Shown: piece after piece, positions 16,221-25,696 of the stretch | How positions within the stretch are numbered: position 1 is the first letter of the stretch | Layout: every line of letters begins with the position of its first letter | From: Prevotella sp. | GTDB lineage: Bacteria > Bacteroidota > Bacteroidia > Bacteroidales > Dysgonomonadaceae | Direction: 5' to 3' | NCBI GenBank assembly: GCA_031285905.1 | Contig: JAITVH010000060.1 | Location: 1 to 39,982, forward strand | DNA length: 39,982 nt | The notes under the pieces: model-generated | Database searches by the model: none | What the model was told of the DNA's origin: nothing | The model's input: only the letters and a program-made list of their open reading frames with translations | Made by a program: the position numbers and the translations under genes

Positions 16221-17168
16221 TTATTCACTTTTTATCTTCACATTCTGTTGCATGGTTATTGCACCTTGTGCTCTTAGCATTGGTTTATCAAGAGTAGATA
16301 AATCCTTGAATGTATATTTCAAATCTAATTTTGTTATTACAACTTCATAACGATTATCTGTTTTATGCGCTTCCTTAGTGATCTCTATAGAAGCAGACTC
16401 CTGTTTCAAATCTAATTCCGGATTAGGACTATCCATGGTGATATTTCCATCATCATCTATCGTAATATTTACGATAAATTTCTCTCTGTCAGCCGTCGTT
16501 CTACTGAATTGTCCGGCATAGAAATAACATTGGTCATTAGATATGGCATAGAAAGATTTTGTTCCCACAGAAATTTTGTTCTCATCTCCACTTTCATTAC
16601 CACCGCCACTATTTGTCCTATACACATTCAGGTCACCTGAATAATCTCCAGAAAAGCTGTTTTTCAACTGTACATGAAGCAATGCTTTGCTATATGCATC
16701 TCGGGCGATTGTGTATTCCGATGCACTCTCTATTGTTATAGGTATTACATAATCGGCATACTTATTGTCAATTTGATCAATATCCAATGTAAGATATGTC
16801 TCTCCATGATCTTTTCCTGACGCGATACTTATATTCCGATTATCAAAAGATATAGCGGCAGAGGGTAGTTCACTGTAGTACAAACCTGTCTGATTACGGT
16901 ATTTTTCAAAGTTATATCCCTGCAACGTATCCGGATCGAATTTTACATTCACCGACACATCTCTATCATTTGCAGAAGTTCCACTGATTGAAGCTGTTAC
17001 TAACACCTTCACCTTGTTATCAGCCGTAATTTCCATTTGCTTATCCTTCCATCCGTTTTCGGTAAGAAGAACATACTTATCGAAGAGTTCTTCATCAACC
17101 CCATCATCGCATGAGTAGCTGAAGATAAGCATAGACATCAAAACATATATAGATAATAATTTTTTCAT
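16221..17168 (-). CDS. DUF1735-type surface glycan-binding lipoprotein (SusE-like position)
   Basis: 315 aa. Lipoprotein signal ending IFSYSC (Cys20) followed by acidic DDGVDEE. Residues about 30-160 match the DUF1735 (BT_3987-like N-terminal) pattern: VLVTASISGTSANDRDVSVNVKFDPDTL, YYSELPSAAISFDNRNISIASGKD, YVIPITIESAS. The C-terminal half (FSGDYSGDLNVYRT..., FYAGQFSRTTADREKFIVNITID) looks like the partner domain usually fused to DUF1735. Proteins of this kind sit on the outer surface beside SusCD and bind glycan. It is the last gene of the operon, 21 bases after SusD. Binding specificity is not visible; loss of enzymatic motifs agrees with a binding role. Confidence 0.8.
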   Translation of the reverse strand: MKKLLSIYVLMSMLIFSYSCDDGVDEELFDKYVLLTENGWKDKQMEITADNKVKVLVTASISGTSANDRDVSVNVKFDPDTLQGYNFEKYRNQTGLYYSELPSAAISFDNRNISIASGKDHGETYLTLDIDQIDNKYADYVIPITIESASEYTIARDAYSKALLHVQLKNSFSGDYSGDLNVYRTNSGGGNESGDENKISVGTKSFYAISNDQCYFYAGQFSRTTADREKFIVNITIDDDGNITMDSPNPELDLKQESASIEITKEAHKTDNRYEVVITKLDLKYTFKDLSTLDKPMLRAQGAITMQQNVKIKSE

Positions 17169-17189
17169 AATATTTCTCTTTATTTAAAT

Positions 17190-19160
17190 TTACCAACCAG
17201 GATTTTGAGTAAGTCTCTTGTTTCTTGTCAATTCATACTGAGGGATAGGCCACAGGTACATTTTCTCCAGAAAGATTTTAGGGTAGGCGGCTACCACTGT
17301 CTCTTTGTAGAAGTCTTGTTTTTGCTGGTTTGTATTAGCCATCTCTACATTATATCCGGTGATAGCAATATTTTCTTCTATCATAGCATCTTTCCAGCGC
17401 CTCAGGTCATAGAAACGTTTCGACTCTCCGAAAAATTCTATTTGACGTTCGCGTTTCAATGCTAATTTAAACTGAGCAGGAGAATTATATATTGCATCTG
17501 TGAAATCCGGTATTCCGGCTCTCATACGTATCGGCTTCATAGCAAACCTCAACTGTGCAACATCACGTTTGATATCATATTCCTGATTGCCGTCAAAAGA
17601 TGCAACCTTGTATGAAGTTCCCGGAGTGAGTTCGTTAAGAGCTTCGGCATACATTGCCAACACTTCGGCATAGCGGATCGCAGGCTCAAATTTCTCAACC
17701 CTATAACCACCTGTAGTTCTGGCATCTTCGCGATTGTAGTATTTCTTCATACCAATTCCTGTTGCAGGAAAACGGTCGGCATTATTATACTTTTTCCCAT
17801 CAGTAAGATCTTTGTAATAAAATATCTGACGATTCTTTAACGAGTTCTCGGCTGCACTTTCACATTCCCATATGCTACCGCTATAGGCTATAGAGGCATA
17901 AAAACGAGGTTCTTTATCGGCATATTGCAACGATACATCTGCAGGAAGGTAACCCTCTTTCTGAGTGGTGAAACCCTCTTTGGTAAAGTCGTCGGCAGTA
18001 GGCATGCTCCCATCGGCTTTGTAATATGCTTTCAGCTGCTTCATTGTTACAGCTACCGAGTTATTTCCACTCAATGTTACCGGCATAAGAATCCTATTCA
18101 GGTCATCAATTCCGTTCTTATTGTCATTAGGACGGGTAAATATCAACTCAGGGTTCTTAGACGCTGCCACAGCTCCGTCAAACATCTGCTTGTATGACTC
18201 GAACGGATCTATATCTTGCCATCCATCAGGGAAATCTTTATTAGAATATTCTGCATGAATAGGAGGCGCTATTGATTTGCTTTCATCAAATGGCACTGTC
18301 AAAAGTTTATATTTATCCAGCTTTATTACATCCAGAGCAGCAGCAGCAGCTTTAGCCCATTTGCTTTCATCTTTAGTTTGAGGAATAAGCTGTACTCCAT
18401 CATAGTTTCTCATAGAAAACAGTTCTTCATTTCCATTAAACAATGGACTGGCAGCAAGAAGCAATACCCTGGCTCTGAGGGCAAGTGCGGCACCTCGTGT
18501 AGGACGTCCAATGTTATTGGCTGTCCTTTCGGGAGGTAATATCTGAGCGGCTAACAGCAAGTCATTTTCGATGGTGGCTACACATTCTTCGAATGTATTG
18601 CGCTGTACAGAAAGCTGATCATATGACATACTGATATCGAATCCTTCTTCGGGTATCAACGGAAGGGGGCCATATTGGCGAAGCAATATCCAGTACGCAA
18701 ATGCTCTGAGAAAGCGTGCCTGCGCTTTCACATCGGCTCTTTCAGACATTGTCATTTCCTGGCAAAGATCCACATATTTAAGAAATGTCGATGTTTTGCG
18801 CACGGGTTCATACACACGCTTCCATTTATCTTCGGTCAATGTATTAGATGCACTGTATTCGCCATTCTGATATTTCTTCGTATTGTTATTATCGTCCATA
18901 CGCAAGAGGTCGTCCGAAGACCATAGTGCATACCCTCCAAGCCCGCCGGTAGCTATATCTGCAACTTCGTCAGTCATCACTTCGAATGCATTGGAAAGAA
19001 AACCTTCGACATATGTCCTTTTTGTAAAAGCAGAATCGAGGGTCAGCACATTGTCAAAATATTTATCCACATCGAGGTAATCTTCACAAGAAGAAAAGGA
19101 TACCAGCAATGACGATATGGCTGTAAATCCGATTAATATTTTTCTATATTGTTTTTTCAT
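17190..19160 (-). CDS. SusD/RagB-family glycan-binding lipoprotein
   Basis: 656 aa, a larger SusD member. Lipoprotein signal to SSCEDYLDVDKY (Cys25). N-terminal helical TPR scaffold: LRAFAYWILLRQYGPLPLIPEE, TRGAALALRARVLLLAASPLFNG. C-terminal family hallmarks: YNREDARTTGGYRVEKFEPAIRYAEVLAMYAEALNEL, RERQIEFFGESKRFYDLRRWKDA and the ending LWPIPQYELTRNKRLTQNPGW. The protein caps the SusC transporter and hands it oligosaccharides. Twelve bases separate it from SusC, so the pair is translated together. The other genes point to a mannose-containing ligand. Confidence 0.95.
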   Translation of the reverse strand: MKKQYRKILIGFTAISSLLVSFSSCEDYLDVDKYFDNVLTLDSAFTKRTYVEGFLSNAFEVMTDEVADIATGGLGGYALWSSDDLLRMDDNNNTKKYQNGEYSASNTLTEDKWKRVYEPVRKTSTFLKYVDLCQEMTMSERADVKAQARFLRAFAYWILLRQYGPLPLIPEEGFDISMSYDQLSVQRNTFEECVATIENDLLLAAQILPPERTANNIGRPTRGAALALRARVLLLAASPLFNGNEELFSMRNYDGVQLIPQTKDESKWAKAAAAALDVIKLDKYKLLTVPFDESKSIAPPIHAEYSNKDFPDGWQDIDPFESYKQMFDGAVAASKNPELIFTRPNDNKNGIDDLNRILMPVTLSGNNSVAVTMKQLKAYYKADGSMPTADDFTKEGFTTQKEGYLPADVSLQYADKEPRFYASIAYSGSIWECESAAENSLKNRQIFYYKDLTDGKKYNNADRFPATGIGMKKYYNREDARTTGGYRVEKFEPAIRYAEVLAMYAEALNELTPGTSYKVASFDGNQEYDIKRDVAQLRFAMKPIRMRAGIPDFTDAIYNSPAQFKLALKRERQIEFFGESKRFYDLRRWKDAMIEENIAITGYNVEMANTNQQKQDFYKETVVAAYPKIFLEKMYLWPIPQYELTRNKRLTQNPGW

Positions 19161-19172
19161 AATTCTTTAAGA

Positions 19173-22100
19173 TTAGAAGTTTACTTGCAAGTTAAATGAA
19201 TAAGTCTTGGCAATTGGATATTTTGCTCCATCACTACTTCCTATTTCAGGATCCCACCATTTGAATGGGCTGAACACGAATAGATTGCGGCCGATAAAGC
19301 CGATGCGGGCACTTTCTATAAAGAAACGTTTAGTAAAATGTCTTGGTACAGTATAGCCAAATTCAAGGTTTTTCAGGCGAACATAACGTCCGTTCCGTAA
19401 CCAGAAAGTAGAATTACGGTAGTTATTACTATTTGGTCCATAGGACAATCTAGGAATTATCGCATCCGGATTTTCTGTTGCCGGATCACCCGATATTTCT
19501 CTAGGAATCCACCTATCGTTAGGGTCTGATACATCTTTCAGTATATTGCCCACTTGCATTCCTCTAAATGGATATATACCATCTCCACCCAGGAAGAAGT
19601 CATTTTTGCCCGACCCTTGAAATAAAACACTGAAGTTGAAGTCTTTCCATGTCAAATCAAGGCCTACTCCATATGAAAGACTAGGGGTATGTGAATAACC
19701 GATAGGCACTACATCCTTATCATCGATAATACCATCCCCATTAACATCCTTATATTTAATATCGCCCGGTAAATAAGACCCAAATGCCGACTGACTAGGA
19801 CTTGTATCTATATCTTCCTGATCCTTAAACAATCCGAGAGCTATCAAACCTCTTGTCTGGTTCAATCTGTATCCTTTTTCCATTTGATAATACAAGGCAT
19901 TATCTGCTTCATCGGCATTTATTACATTCGATTTCTGATAAGTAATATTACCTCTTAAAGTGAAACCTACGTTACCTATTCTATCAATATAAGAACCTGT
20001 TGCATCAAATCCTTTTGTTTCCATTTCGCCAATATTAGCGTATGGCTGCAAATCCTGCAAACCTGTAGAATAAGGCATTTGTCCACGGATTTTAAATATA
20101 TCGCGACGAATGTCTTTAAAGGCATCCACTGTCAGTGATACTTTGTCTCCTCCCAGTATTACGTCTAACCCCAAATTGTGTTTCTTTGCTTTTTCCCACG
20201 TAAGATTAGACGAACCTACTGTTGTGATACGGTATCCCTGAACAAGATTGGAACCATATTCGCCCCAGTTCATCGATGCAGATGTACCGATAAACGACAA
20301 ATAAGGGAATCTTTTTGTATAGTCTTTCTCATCATCTGTCAATTTATCATTACCCACTTCACCATAAGAATAGCGAATTTTAAACATATCGAGCCATGAT
20401 ACATTCTCTTTCACAAATGGTTCTTCCGAGATCACCCAACCAAAGGATATGGCAGGGAAGAAGCCAAAGCGTTCGCCACGTTCAAAATTCTCAGATCCTG
20501 TATAACCAAAGTTAAACTCTGCCAGATAACGGTCTTTAAAACCATAAGTCGCCCTACCCGATAATGCCATATTTCTCAAAGGAATACCCGACCGGGCATC
20601 ATTAGCAATTACAGTAGTAACCGTTTTCTCCTGTTGGAAATACATTAATAAACCACTGAAGCGGTGAGCCTCGTTAATCAGTTTTTCGTAGCTAAGGCGC
20701 ATTTCACCATAATACCTTCTGTTGGCGTCACCGTTTCCACTAAGAGTCATCAGTGAAGTTTCCCTTACTCTGTTCAACATAAGATCTCCCTTAGCGTCAC
20801 GTCCTAATGCACGCCACAGTTCAGGATACTTGACACGTGAAATCGTATTATCGTTCTTCGAGTCGAATGAGAATGTCGCTAGGAATTTCAGACCCGGAGT
20901 TACAAAATCCAAGTCCTGATTTAAAGAGACATTAGTTTCCATCTTATTCTCCCAGTTTGTCTGGTATCCTGTACGGGTCAGTATCGCTTCCGGATTCATT
21001 GCATATCCTTCCGAACCATATGTAGGTATCAATCCATTCGAGTACATCCGAGGCACAGTAAGTGGAGTAAGGCGCGATAACGATCCCCAGATATCATCTG
21101 ACGAGATATGTGGCCTGTTTCTGTTTATAAGGAACCCTCCGATACCAAAGCTAAGAACTGTAGAACTAGTGATATTCAAATCAATATTAGCTCTATAGTT
21201 GTAACGTTCATAACTGGTATTGGTATCATACTTATTCATCTTACTATTGGTATTATACATACCCTCTTCTTTGTAATAACTACCGGATACATAGTAACGA
21301 GCCGCAGAACCTCCGCCCTGGAAGGATAAAGTTGCCCGATAGTTATTAGCTCCATCCCTGAGAATAATATCAGACCAATCTACATTAGGGAACAAATCCG
21401 GATCCAAACCTCTTTCTATTGCTACCATATCCTGCGGAGAATAAATAGGATACTGATAGCGGCTAAGCAGAGACTCATTCGCCATATTGGCATATGTAGG
21501 GCCATCAACATATTCCGGCGTACGCGAACGTGTATTGTAACCATATTCAGCTTTGAAGTTGATTTTCACTTTTCCGGCTTCACCTCTCTTTGTAGTTACT
21601 AATAGAACCCCATTCGCACCACGCGAACCATAAATTGCTGTAGCAGAAGCATCCTTCAACACACTGAACGATTCTATATCTTCTACATTCAATTCGTTGA
21701 AATCACGTTCTATACCATCTACCAATACCAAAGCTTTTGCATTGGCACCAAAGGTACTGATACCACGCACCCAGAATTCAGTATTGTTTTCGCCCGGTTC
21801 ACCTGTAGCCTGATATCCAATGATACCAGCAACATTACCTACCAGGGCATTGCTTATACTTCCGGTAGGGGTACGAAGAGTCCCTACATTTACGGTTGTA
21901 ACAGCTCCCGTCAGAGTTGCCTTTCTCTGTACAGTTCCGGCCGCAGTTACTACCACTTCTTCCAGTTTCTTGGTTTCTTCTTCCAATACAACTTTCAGAT
22001 CGTCACTAACAGTAAGTACAGGTATTTCCTGAGGTTTGAATCCTACATAAGAAATAACCAATACATCGTATTCTCCGGCTTTGATAGCAAAACGTCCGTT

Positions 22101-22286
22101 GTCGTCAGTGGCGACACCAAATCCCGGTTGATTTTTCAAAATAACTGTCACCCCTATCAAGGGTTCGTTATTGACATCCGTAATTGTACCTGTTACGTTT
22201 TTTTGTTTCTCGGTCTGGGCACTGGCAAGAATGGTGCAAAGTGTCAAGATGCAGAGAAACATTATTTTTTGTAATATGTTTTTCAT
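19173..22286 (-). CDS. SusC/RagA-family TonB-dependent outer-membrane transporter
   Basis: 1037 aa, normal length. Signal peptide (FLCILTLCTILASAQ), then a carboxypeptidase-regulatory-like domain (GTITDVNNEPLIGVTVILKN ... LVISYVGFKPQEI, about 29-108), the transition EEVVVTAAGTVQRKATLTGAV, plug domain with IESFSVLKDASATAIYGSRG (SusC signature), and a 22-strand barrel ending SFNLQVNF with aromatic C-terminal Phe. No N-terminal STN domain precedes the first domain, so an ECF-sigma/anti-sigma circuit through this protein is unlikely, which fits the presence of another type of regulator. It imports glycans driven by TonB. Its start is 20 bases after the upstream lipoprotein gene. Confidence 0.97.
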   Translation of the reverse strand: MKNILQKIMFLCILTLCTILASAQTEKQKNVTGTITDVNNEPLIGVTVILKNQPGFGVATDDNGRFAIKAGEYDVLVISYVGFKPQEIPVLTVSDDLKVVLEEETKKLEEVVVTAAGTVQRKATLTGAVTTVNVGTLRTPTGSISNALVGNVAGIIGYQATGEPGENNTEFWVRGISTFGANAKALVLVDGIERDFNELNVEDIESFSVLKDASATAIYGSRGANGVLLVTTKRGEAGKVKINFKAEYGYNTRSRTPEYVDGPTYANMANESLLSRYQYPIYSPQDMVAIERGLDPDLFPNVDWSDIILRDGANNYRATLSFQGGGSAARYYVSGSYYKEEGMYNTNSKMNKYDTNTSYERYNYRANIDLNITSSTVLSFGIGGFLINRNRPHISSDDIWGSLSRLTPLTVPRMYSNGLIPTYGSEGYAMNPEAILTRTGYQTNWENKMETNVSLNQDLDFVTPGLKFLATFSFDSKNDNTISRVKYPELWRALGRDAKGDLMLNRVRETSLMTLSGNGDANRRYYGEMRLSYEKLINEAHRFSGLLMYFQQEKTVTTVIANDARSGIPLRNMALSGRATYGFKDRYLAEFNFGYTGSENFERGERFGFFPAISFGWVISEEPFVKENVSWLDMFKIRYSYGEVGNDKLTDDEKDYTKRFPYLSFIGTSASMNWGEYGSNLVQGYRITTVGSSNLTWEKAKKHNLGLDVILGGDKVSLTVDAFKDIRRDIFKIRGQMPYSTGLQDLQPYANIGEMETKGFDATGSYIDRIGNVGFTLRGNITYQKSNVINADEADNALYYQMEKGYRLNQTRGLIALGLFKDQEDIDTSPSQSAFGSYLPGDIKYKDVNGDGIIDDKDVVPIGYSHTPSLSYGVGLDLTWKDFNFSVLFQGSGKNDFFLGGDGIYPFRGMQVGNILKDVSDPNDRWIPREISGDPATENPDAIIPRLSYGPNSNNYRNSTFWLRNGRYVRLKNLEFGYTVPRHFTKRFFIESARIGFIGRNLFVFSPFKWWDPEIGSSDGAKYPIAKTYSFNLQVNF

Positions 22287-22306
22287 ATTTTATATAATTT
22301 TCTAAA

Positions 22307-23053
22307 TTATCTACTAAAATCGACAGACATTGATTCTCTAGGCTTTTCAAGATAGCAATTCCTTATAAACTTGACTTCAGCACCTACACTAACTTCTAAA
22401 TCAAAATTATACTCTGTATCAACTAGCATTTTTAACTCAACTGAAGGGTCTCCCGGGCAGGCACTTACTGAAGCGCTTCCTCTTGCATCGCCATGCGCTT
22501 CTGCGCTTACAGTAATACAGTTTAATAAAGCAGGTAGTTTTACTTCTATAGTCAGAAGCGTATATGCATGCCCATCATCAGGAATTTCTACCCCTGGCAA
22601 TTCAGGAAAAAACCCCTTCCAATTATGAGGTAATCTTTCAGGATATGACCACTCTGAGTAATATGAATTTCCGTAGTAATCAGATGCTACCGATCTGGCT
22701 CTAATTTGAGCATCACCCCGAGGCAATTGATTAAGATCAAGCATAACTCCAGAAGAAGATACAGGGAATTTATAATCTCCCCAACTTGTATTCGTGTAAA
22801 ATTGCCAAGAAATCCAATTTATATCCAAAGGGTAATATTGTATTTGTACAAACTCAGCCGCATTACTAATAAATACTTGAAATGCCCTATTGCCTTCAGA
22901 TACATTTCCTATTGTAGGAACAGGTAGATACATAGAGGATTTAAGAGCTTTATCGTTCTGGGAATCATCCCCTAAGATCTGATCTTCTTCTGCACTACAT
23001 CCCACCAATATAATAGTAGAAATCAGATAAATAAAAAATCTTCTTATTTTCAT
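22307..23053 (-). CDS. Unknown lipoprotein encoded just upstream of SusC
   Basis: 248 aa. Lipoprotein signal ending TIILVGC (Cys19), then SAEEDQ, an acidic surface-type start. Residues about 45-125 look like a fibronectin type III-like fold (VPTIGNVSEGNRAFQVFISNAAEFVQIQYYP ... IRARSVASDYYGNSYYSEWSYPERLP). Residues about 150-248 form a second beta-rich part with two Cys pairs (LLNCITVSAEAHGDARGSASVSACPGD ... IRNCYLEKP). I do not recognise a named family. The order lipoprotein-SusC-SusD and a 20-base gap to SusC suggest a surface glycan-binding protein. No catalytic motif was seen. Confidence 0.6.
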   Translation of the reverse strand: MKIRRFFIYLISTIILVGCSAEEDQILGDDSQNDKALKSSMYLPVPTIGNVSEGNRAFQVFISNAAEFVQIQYYPLDINWISWQFYTNTSWGDYKFPVSSSGVMLDLNQLPRGDAQIRARSVASDYYGNSYYSEWSYPERLPHNWKGFFPELPGVEIPDDGHAYTLLTIEVKLPALLNCITVSAEAHGDARGSASVSACPGDPSVELKMLVDTEYNFDLEVSVGAEVKFIRNCYLEKPRESMSVDFSR

Positions 23054-23263
23054 AGTTGTTTTAATTAATATAGACTGGAAAAATTAAAATGATAAATTGT
23101 ATATTTAATATAATCGAGGATGCCTTTATACAAAATGCTCTCCTTTTTTATTCAAATTAACACATTTGTTTATATATAACTTTTCAACTGTTATATTTCC
23201 CATTTCTAATTCCGCCTATAATTTATTTATACTTCATCATATGATTGTTCTCCCTCATTTTGG

Positions 23264-24637
23264 TTATTCCACCATCACCCTCCTTATCAGATGATTATTT
23301 CTGTCAGCTACATACATAGCACCATCAGGGGCAAAACAGAGAGATTCCGGCTGATCGAATTTAGATTCGGAAGGTTCTCCATCTGCATATCCTGCCGATC
23401 GAGCTGTTCCTGCATATAATGACACCTCTCCTTCCGGAGTGATTTTACGGATACAATGATTATATTTATCTGCTACATAGAGATTTCCGTCCTCATCGAC
23501 ATCTGCGCCTCCCGGTTGGTCTAGCATCGCTCCGGTTCCTATACCATCCATAAATCCGGCACTTCCCCATTGACCAACCCATAATCTGTAGTTTTTCAAT
23601 TTACGGGTTGTGTCATCATAGTCGGCCTTATAAATACAATGCTTATTTTTTACCATTATAAATAAGGTATGGCCATCCGGATGAAATTTCATACGAAGTT
23701 CTGTATCCGTACCGTTTAGCTGGAATAATTGTTCCTCCGCACCTGTTGTACTATTATGTTTATAGATATAGCCATCCACTTGACTATTATAAAATACTTC
23801 TCCCGTTTTTGGGTGCACAGCCAGTCCTGTAGCTCTTGTATATCTTGCGCGAGCAAATGGCTTGATAATAGAGAAGTTAGCTTCTCTCGGCAACATAGCT
23901 ACAGCTGCATCCGTATTCATATCATTGGCATTCCATAACGAGTTCAAGAGATAAAGCGTATCCTGTGCCGTATTGAAGCAAAGAGCTGTTGGTGATTGCA
24001 TTGGCCCTCCCGAGTTTCTCATAATGGCGGTTACCTGTCCATCATAGACTCTTCTTAGACCTCCATCTGTATTCTTTAGACCACGTCCTTCGTCCAAATA
24101 ATATAGTACTCCATCCTTGTCAGAAACAATCTCCCATGGACGCTTCAGTTTACAGGTCGTATAAGTACCGTCCACTTCACCCGATTGACCTTTTTGTCCT
24201 GCCAGGGTAGTTACCGCACGTTTAAACTGGTACTTAAATTCGCTTGTATAGCTCAAAGTCTTTACATCATTACCCTTACCAATATGTACGGAAACCAATC
24301 CGGTATCGGCTCTGGCCGGTACTATAGCCAGAATAGAAGTTCCATCAGAACCTATTACCCTTGCATTTTTACCATTTACTGTTACTTTGATATACGATGT
24401 ATCTGTACCGAAGTTTGATCCATATAGAATCATTTTTGTTGCTGCACCTCCACTGTCAGGAAAATAAGAGGTAATCTCGGTCGCCTTGTTTGCATCAGGC
24501 GGAACCACAACTTTTTGTTCTTCTTCTATAAATTGTCCGTCACAATTGACAAAACAAACAAGAAGAAACATTAGGGACAGTACGAATATGGTACTGAATC
24601 CGAGCGCTTTGTGTTTACTTTTTTCTTTCGTTTTCAT
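23264..24637 (-). CDS. IPT/TIG-NHL repeat lipoprotein
   Basis: 457 aa. Lipoprotein signal with Cys32 (VCFVNC) after a basic N-terminus. Residues about 50-125 are an IPT/TIG immunoglobulin-like domain (ITSYFPDSGGAATKMILYGSNFGTD ... ILAIVPARADTGLVSVHIGKG). The remainder is an NHL-type beta-propeller; the last two repeats are clear: LDQPGGADVDEDGNLYVADKYNHCIRKITPEG and FDQPESLCFAPDGAMYVADRNNHLIRRV. This pair of domains is common in Bacteroidota glycan loci and is thought to bind glycan at the surface. It lies between the enzyme genes and the SusCD block, with gaps of 107 and 210 bases on either side that hold no recognisable promoter. Confidence 0.85.
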   Translation of the reverse strand: MKTKEKSKHKALGFSTIFVLSLMFLLVCFVNCDGQFIEEEQKVVVPPDANKATEITSYFPDSGGAATKMILYGSNFGTDTSYIKVTVNGKNARVIGSDGTSILAIVPARADTGLVSVHIGKGNDVKTLSYTSEFKYQFKRAVTTLAGQKGQSGEVDGTYTTCKLKRPWEIVSDKDGVLYYLDEGRGLKNTDGGLRRVYDGQVTAIMRNSGGPMQSPTALCFNTAQDTLYLLNSLWNANDMNTDAAVAMLPREANFSIIKPFARARYTRATGLAVHPKTGEVFYNSQVDGYIYKHNSTTGAEEQLFQLNGTDTELRMKFHPDGHTLFIMVKNKHCIYKADYDDTTRKLKNYRLWVGQWGSAGFMDGIGTGAMLDQPGGADVDEDGNLYVADKYNHCIRKITPEGEVSLYAGTARSAGYADGEPSESKFDQPESLCFAPDGAMYVADRNNHLIRRVMVE

Positions 24638-24744
24638 ATACGCATTAATGTTTAAAGATTAAGGATAAAACAATTTAATTTCATTTTTTCAATCATTATA
24701 TTAGTAATAAGGGAGTTATTAATTATTAGAAGTTATTTTGTTTC

Positions 24745-25659
24745 TCATTTTGTGTAATCTAATTCTACAACCACGGGAAAATGATCTGATGGTATCCGCG
24801 CTGCATATTCTTTGAGTGATACTTCTTTAGGAAAATTAGAGGAGTGAACGGTCTCTCCATTTTCTTTAGGAGAGCGGTAGGTGTCTGTCAATACTGCATA
24901 TTTCTTTATAGAAAATGACGGGCTAACGAATATATGGTCTATACGGCTATCAGTTTTTAGATTAACATTAAAACTGTTGAATGTACCATTCAAGGCATAA
25001 CGTATATCTGCTGTTTCGTATGAGTCATCTAATATTGGGGAATCATGAAGTATTTTATAGCTTTCATGGGTTTGGTCTACATTAAAATCACCTGTTAATA
25101 TAACTAATTCGCCGGCACACATTTCTTCGATCTTCTTTAAAACAAGCTGTGCACTATATTTACGGGCCTCTACACCTACATGATCCATATGCAGGTTGAA
25201 AAACCATATATTTTTATCGGCTGCCTTATCTGCAAAATGCCCCCATGTACAAATACGGGGAAGTGCCGCATCCCATCCTTTATTAGGATAATCTGTATTT
25301 TCCGATAGCCAGAAATGTCCTGAGTTGAGTAATACAAACCTGTCTTTTCTGTAAAAGATTGGGGCATATTCACCTTTCGTCTTCCCATCGTCACGGCCAA
25401 CTCCGATATAATCATATTCAGTAAGCTGTCCTGTGATATCTTTTAACTGGTTATGTAAGACTTCCTGCGCACCGAATATATCGAAAGCATTATATTTTAT
25501 AAGTGCACATTGTACCGGAAACCGTTGTGCCCAGCCATTACCTTTTTCAGCATCTCCGTTGTTGTCATAACGTACATTGTATGAGGCAACTTTTAGGTTT
25601 TGCGCTGTTGAGAGTATTGTTGCTAATATGAATAGCAATAGGGAGAGGTGCTTTTTCAT
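24745..25659 (-). CDS. Secreted endonuclease/exonuclease/phosphatase-fold enzyme
   Basis: 304 aa from ATG 25659, chosen because the product then begins with a signal peptide (MKKHLSLLLFILATILSTAQ); a start at 25713 would run into the GH130 gene and hide the signal. All DNase I-like phosphodiesterase motifs are present: ASYNVRYDN, GAQEVLHNQL (metal Glu), FFNLHMDHVG (His/Asp), ILTGDFNVD (GDFN), SRIDHIFVS and ARIPSDHFPVVVELD (SDHFP). Family members cleave phosphodiester or phosphomonoester bonds in nucleic acids, inositol phosphates or sphingomyelin. Here the enzyme is exported and lies 37 bases after a GH130 gene in a mannoside locus, so a phosphorylated glycan is an appealing substrate (inference). 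Confidence 0.85.
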   Translation of the reverse strand: MKKHLSLLLFILATILSTAQNLKVASYNVRYDNNGDAEKGNGWAQRFPVQCALIKYNAFDIFGAQEVLHNQLKDITGQLTEYDYIGVGRDDGKTKGEYAPIFYRKDRFVLLNSGHFWLSENTDYPNKGWDAALPRICTWGHFADKAADKNIWFFNLHMDHVGVEARKYSAQLVLKKIEEMCAGELVILTGDFNVDQTHESYKILHDSPILDDSYETADIRYALNGTFNSFNVNLKTDSRIDHIFVSPSFSIKKYAVLTDTYRSPKENGETVHSSNFPKEVSLKEYAARIPSDHFPVVVELDYTK

Positions 25660-25696
25660 ATGTAAATTTATCTTGTAATTAGATTTATTATATATT

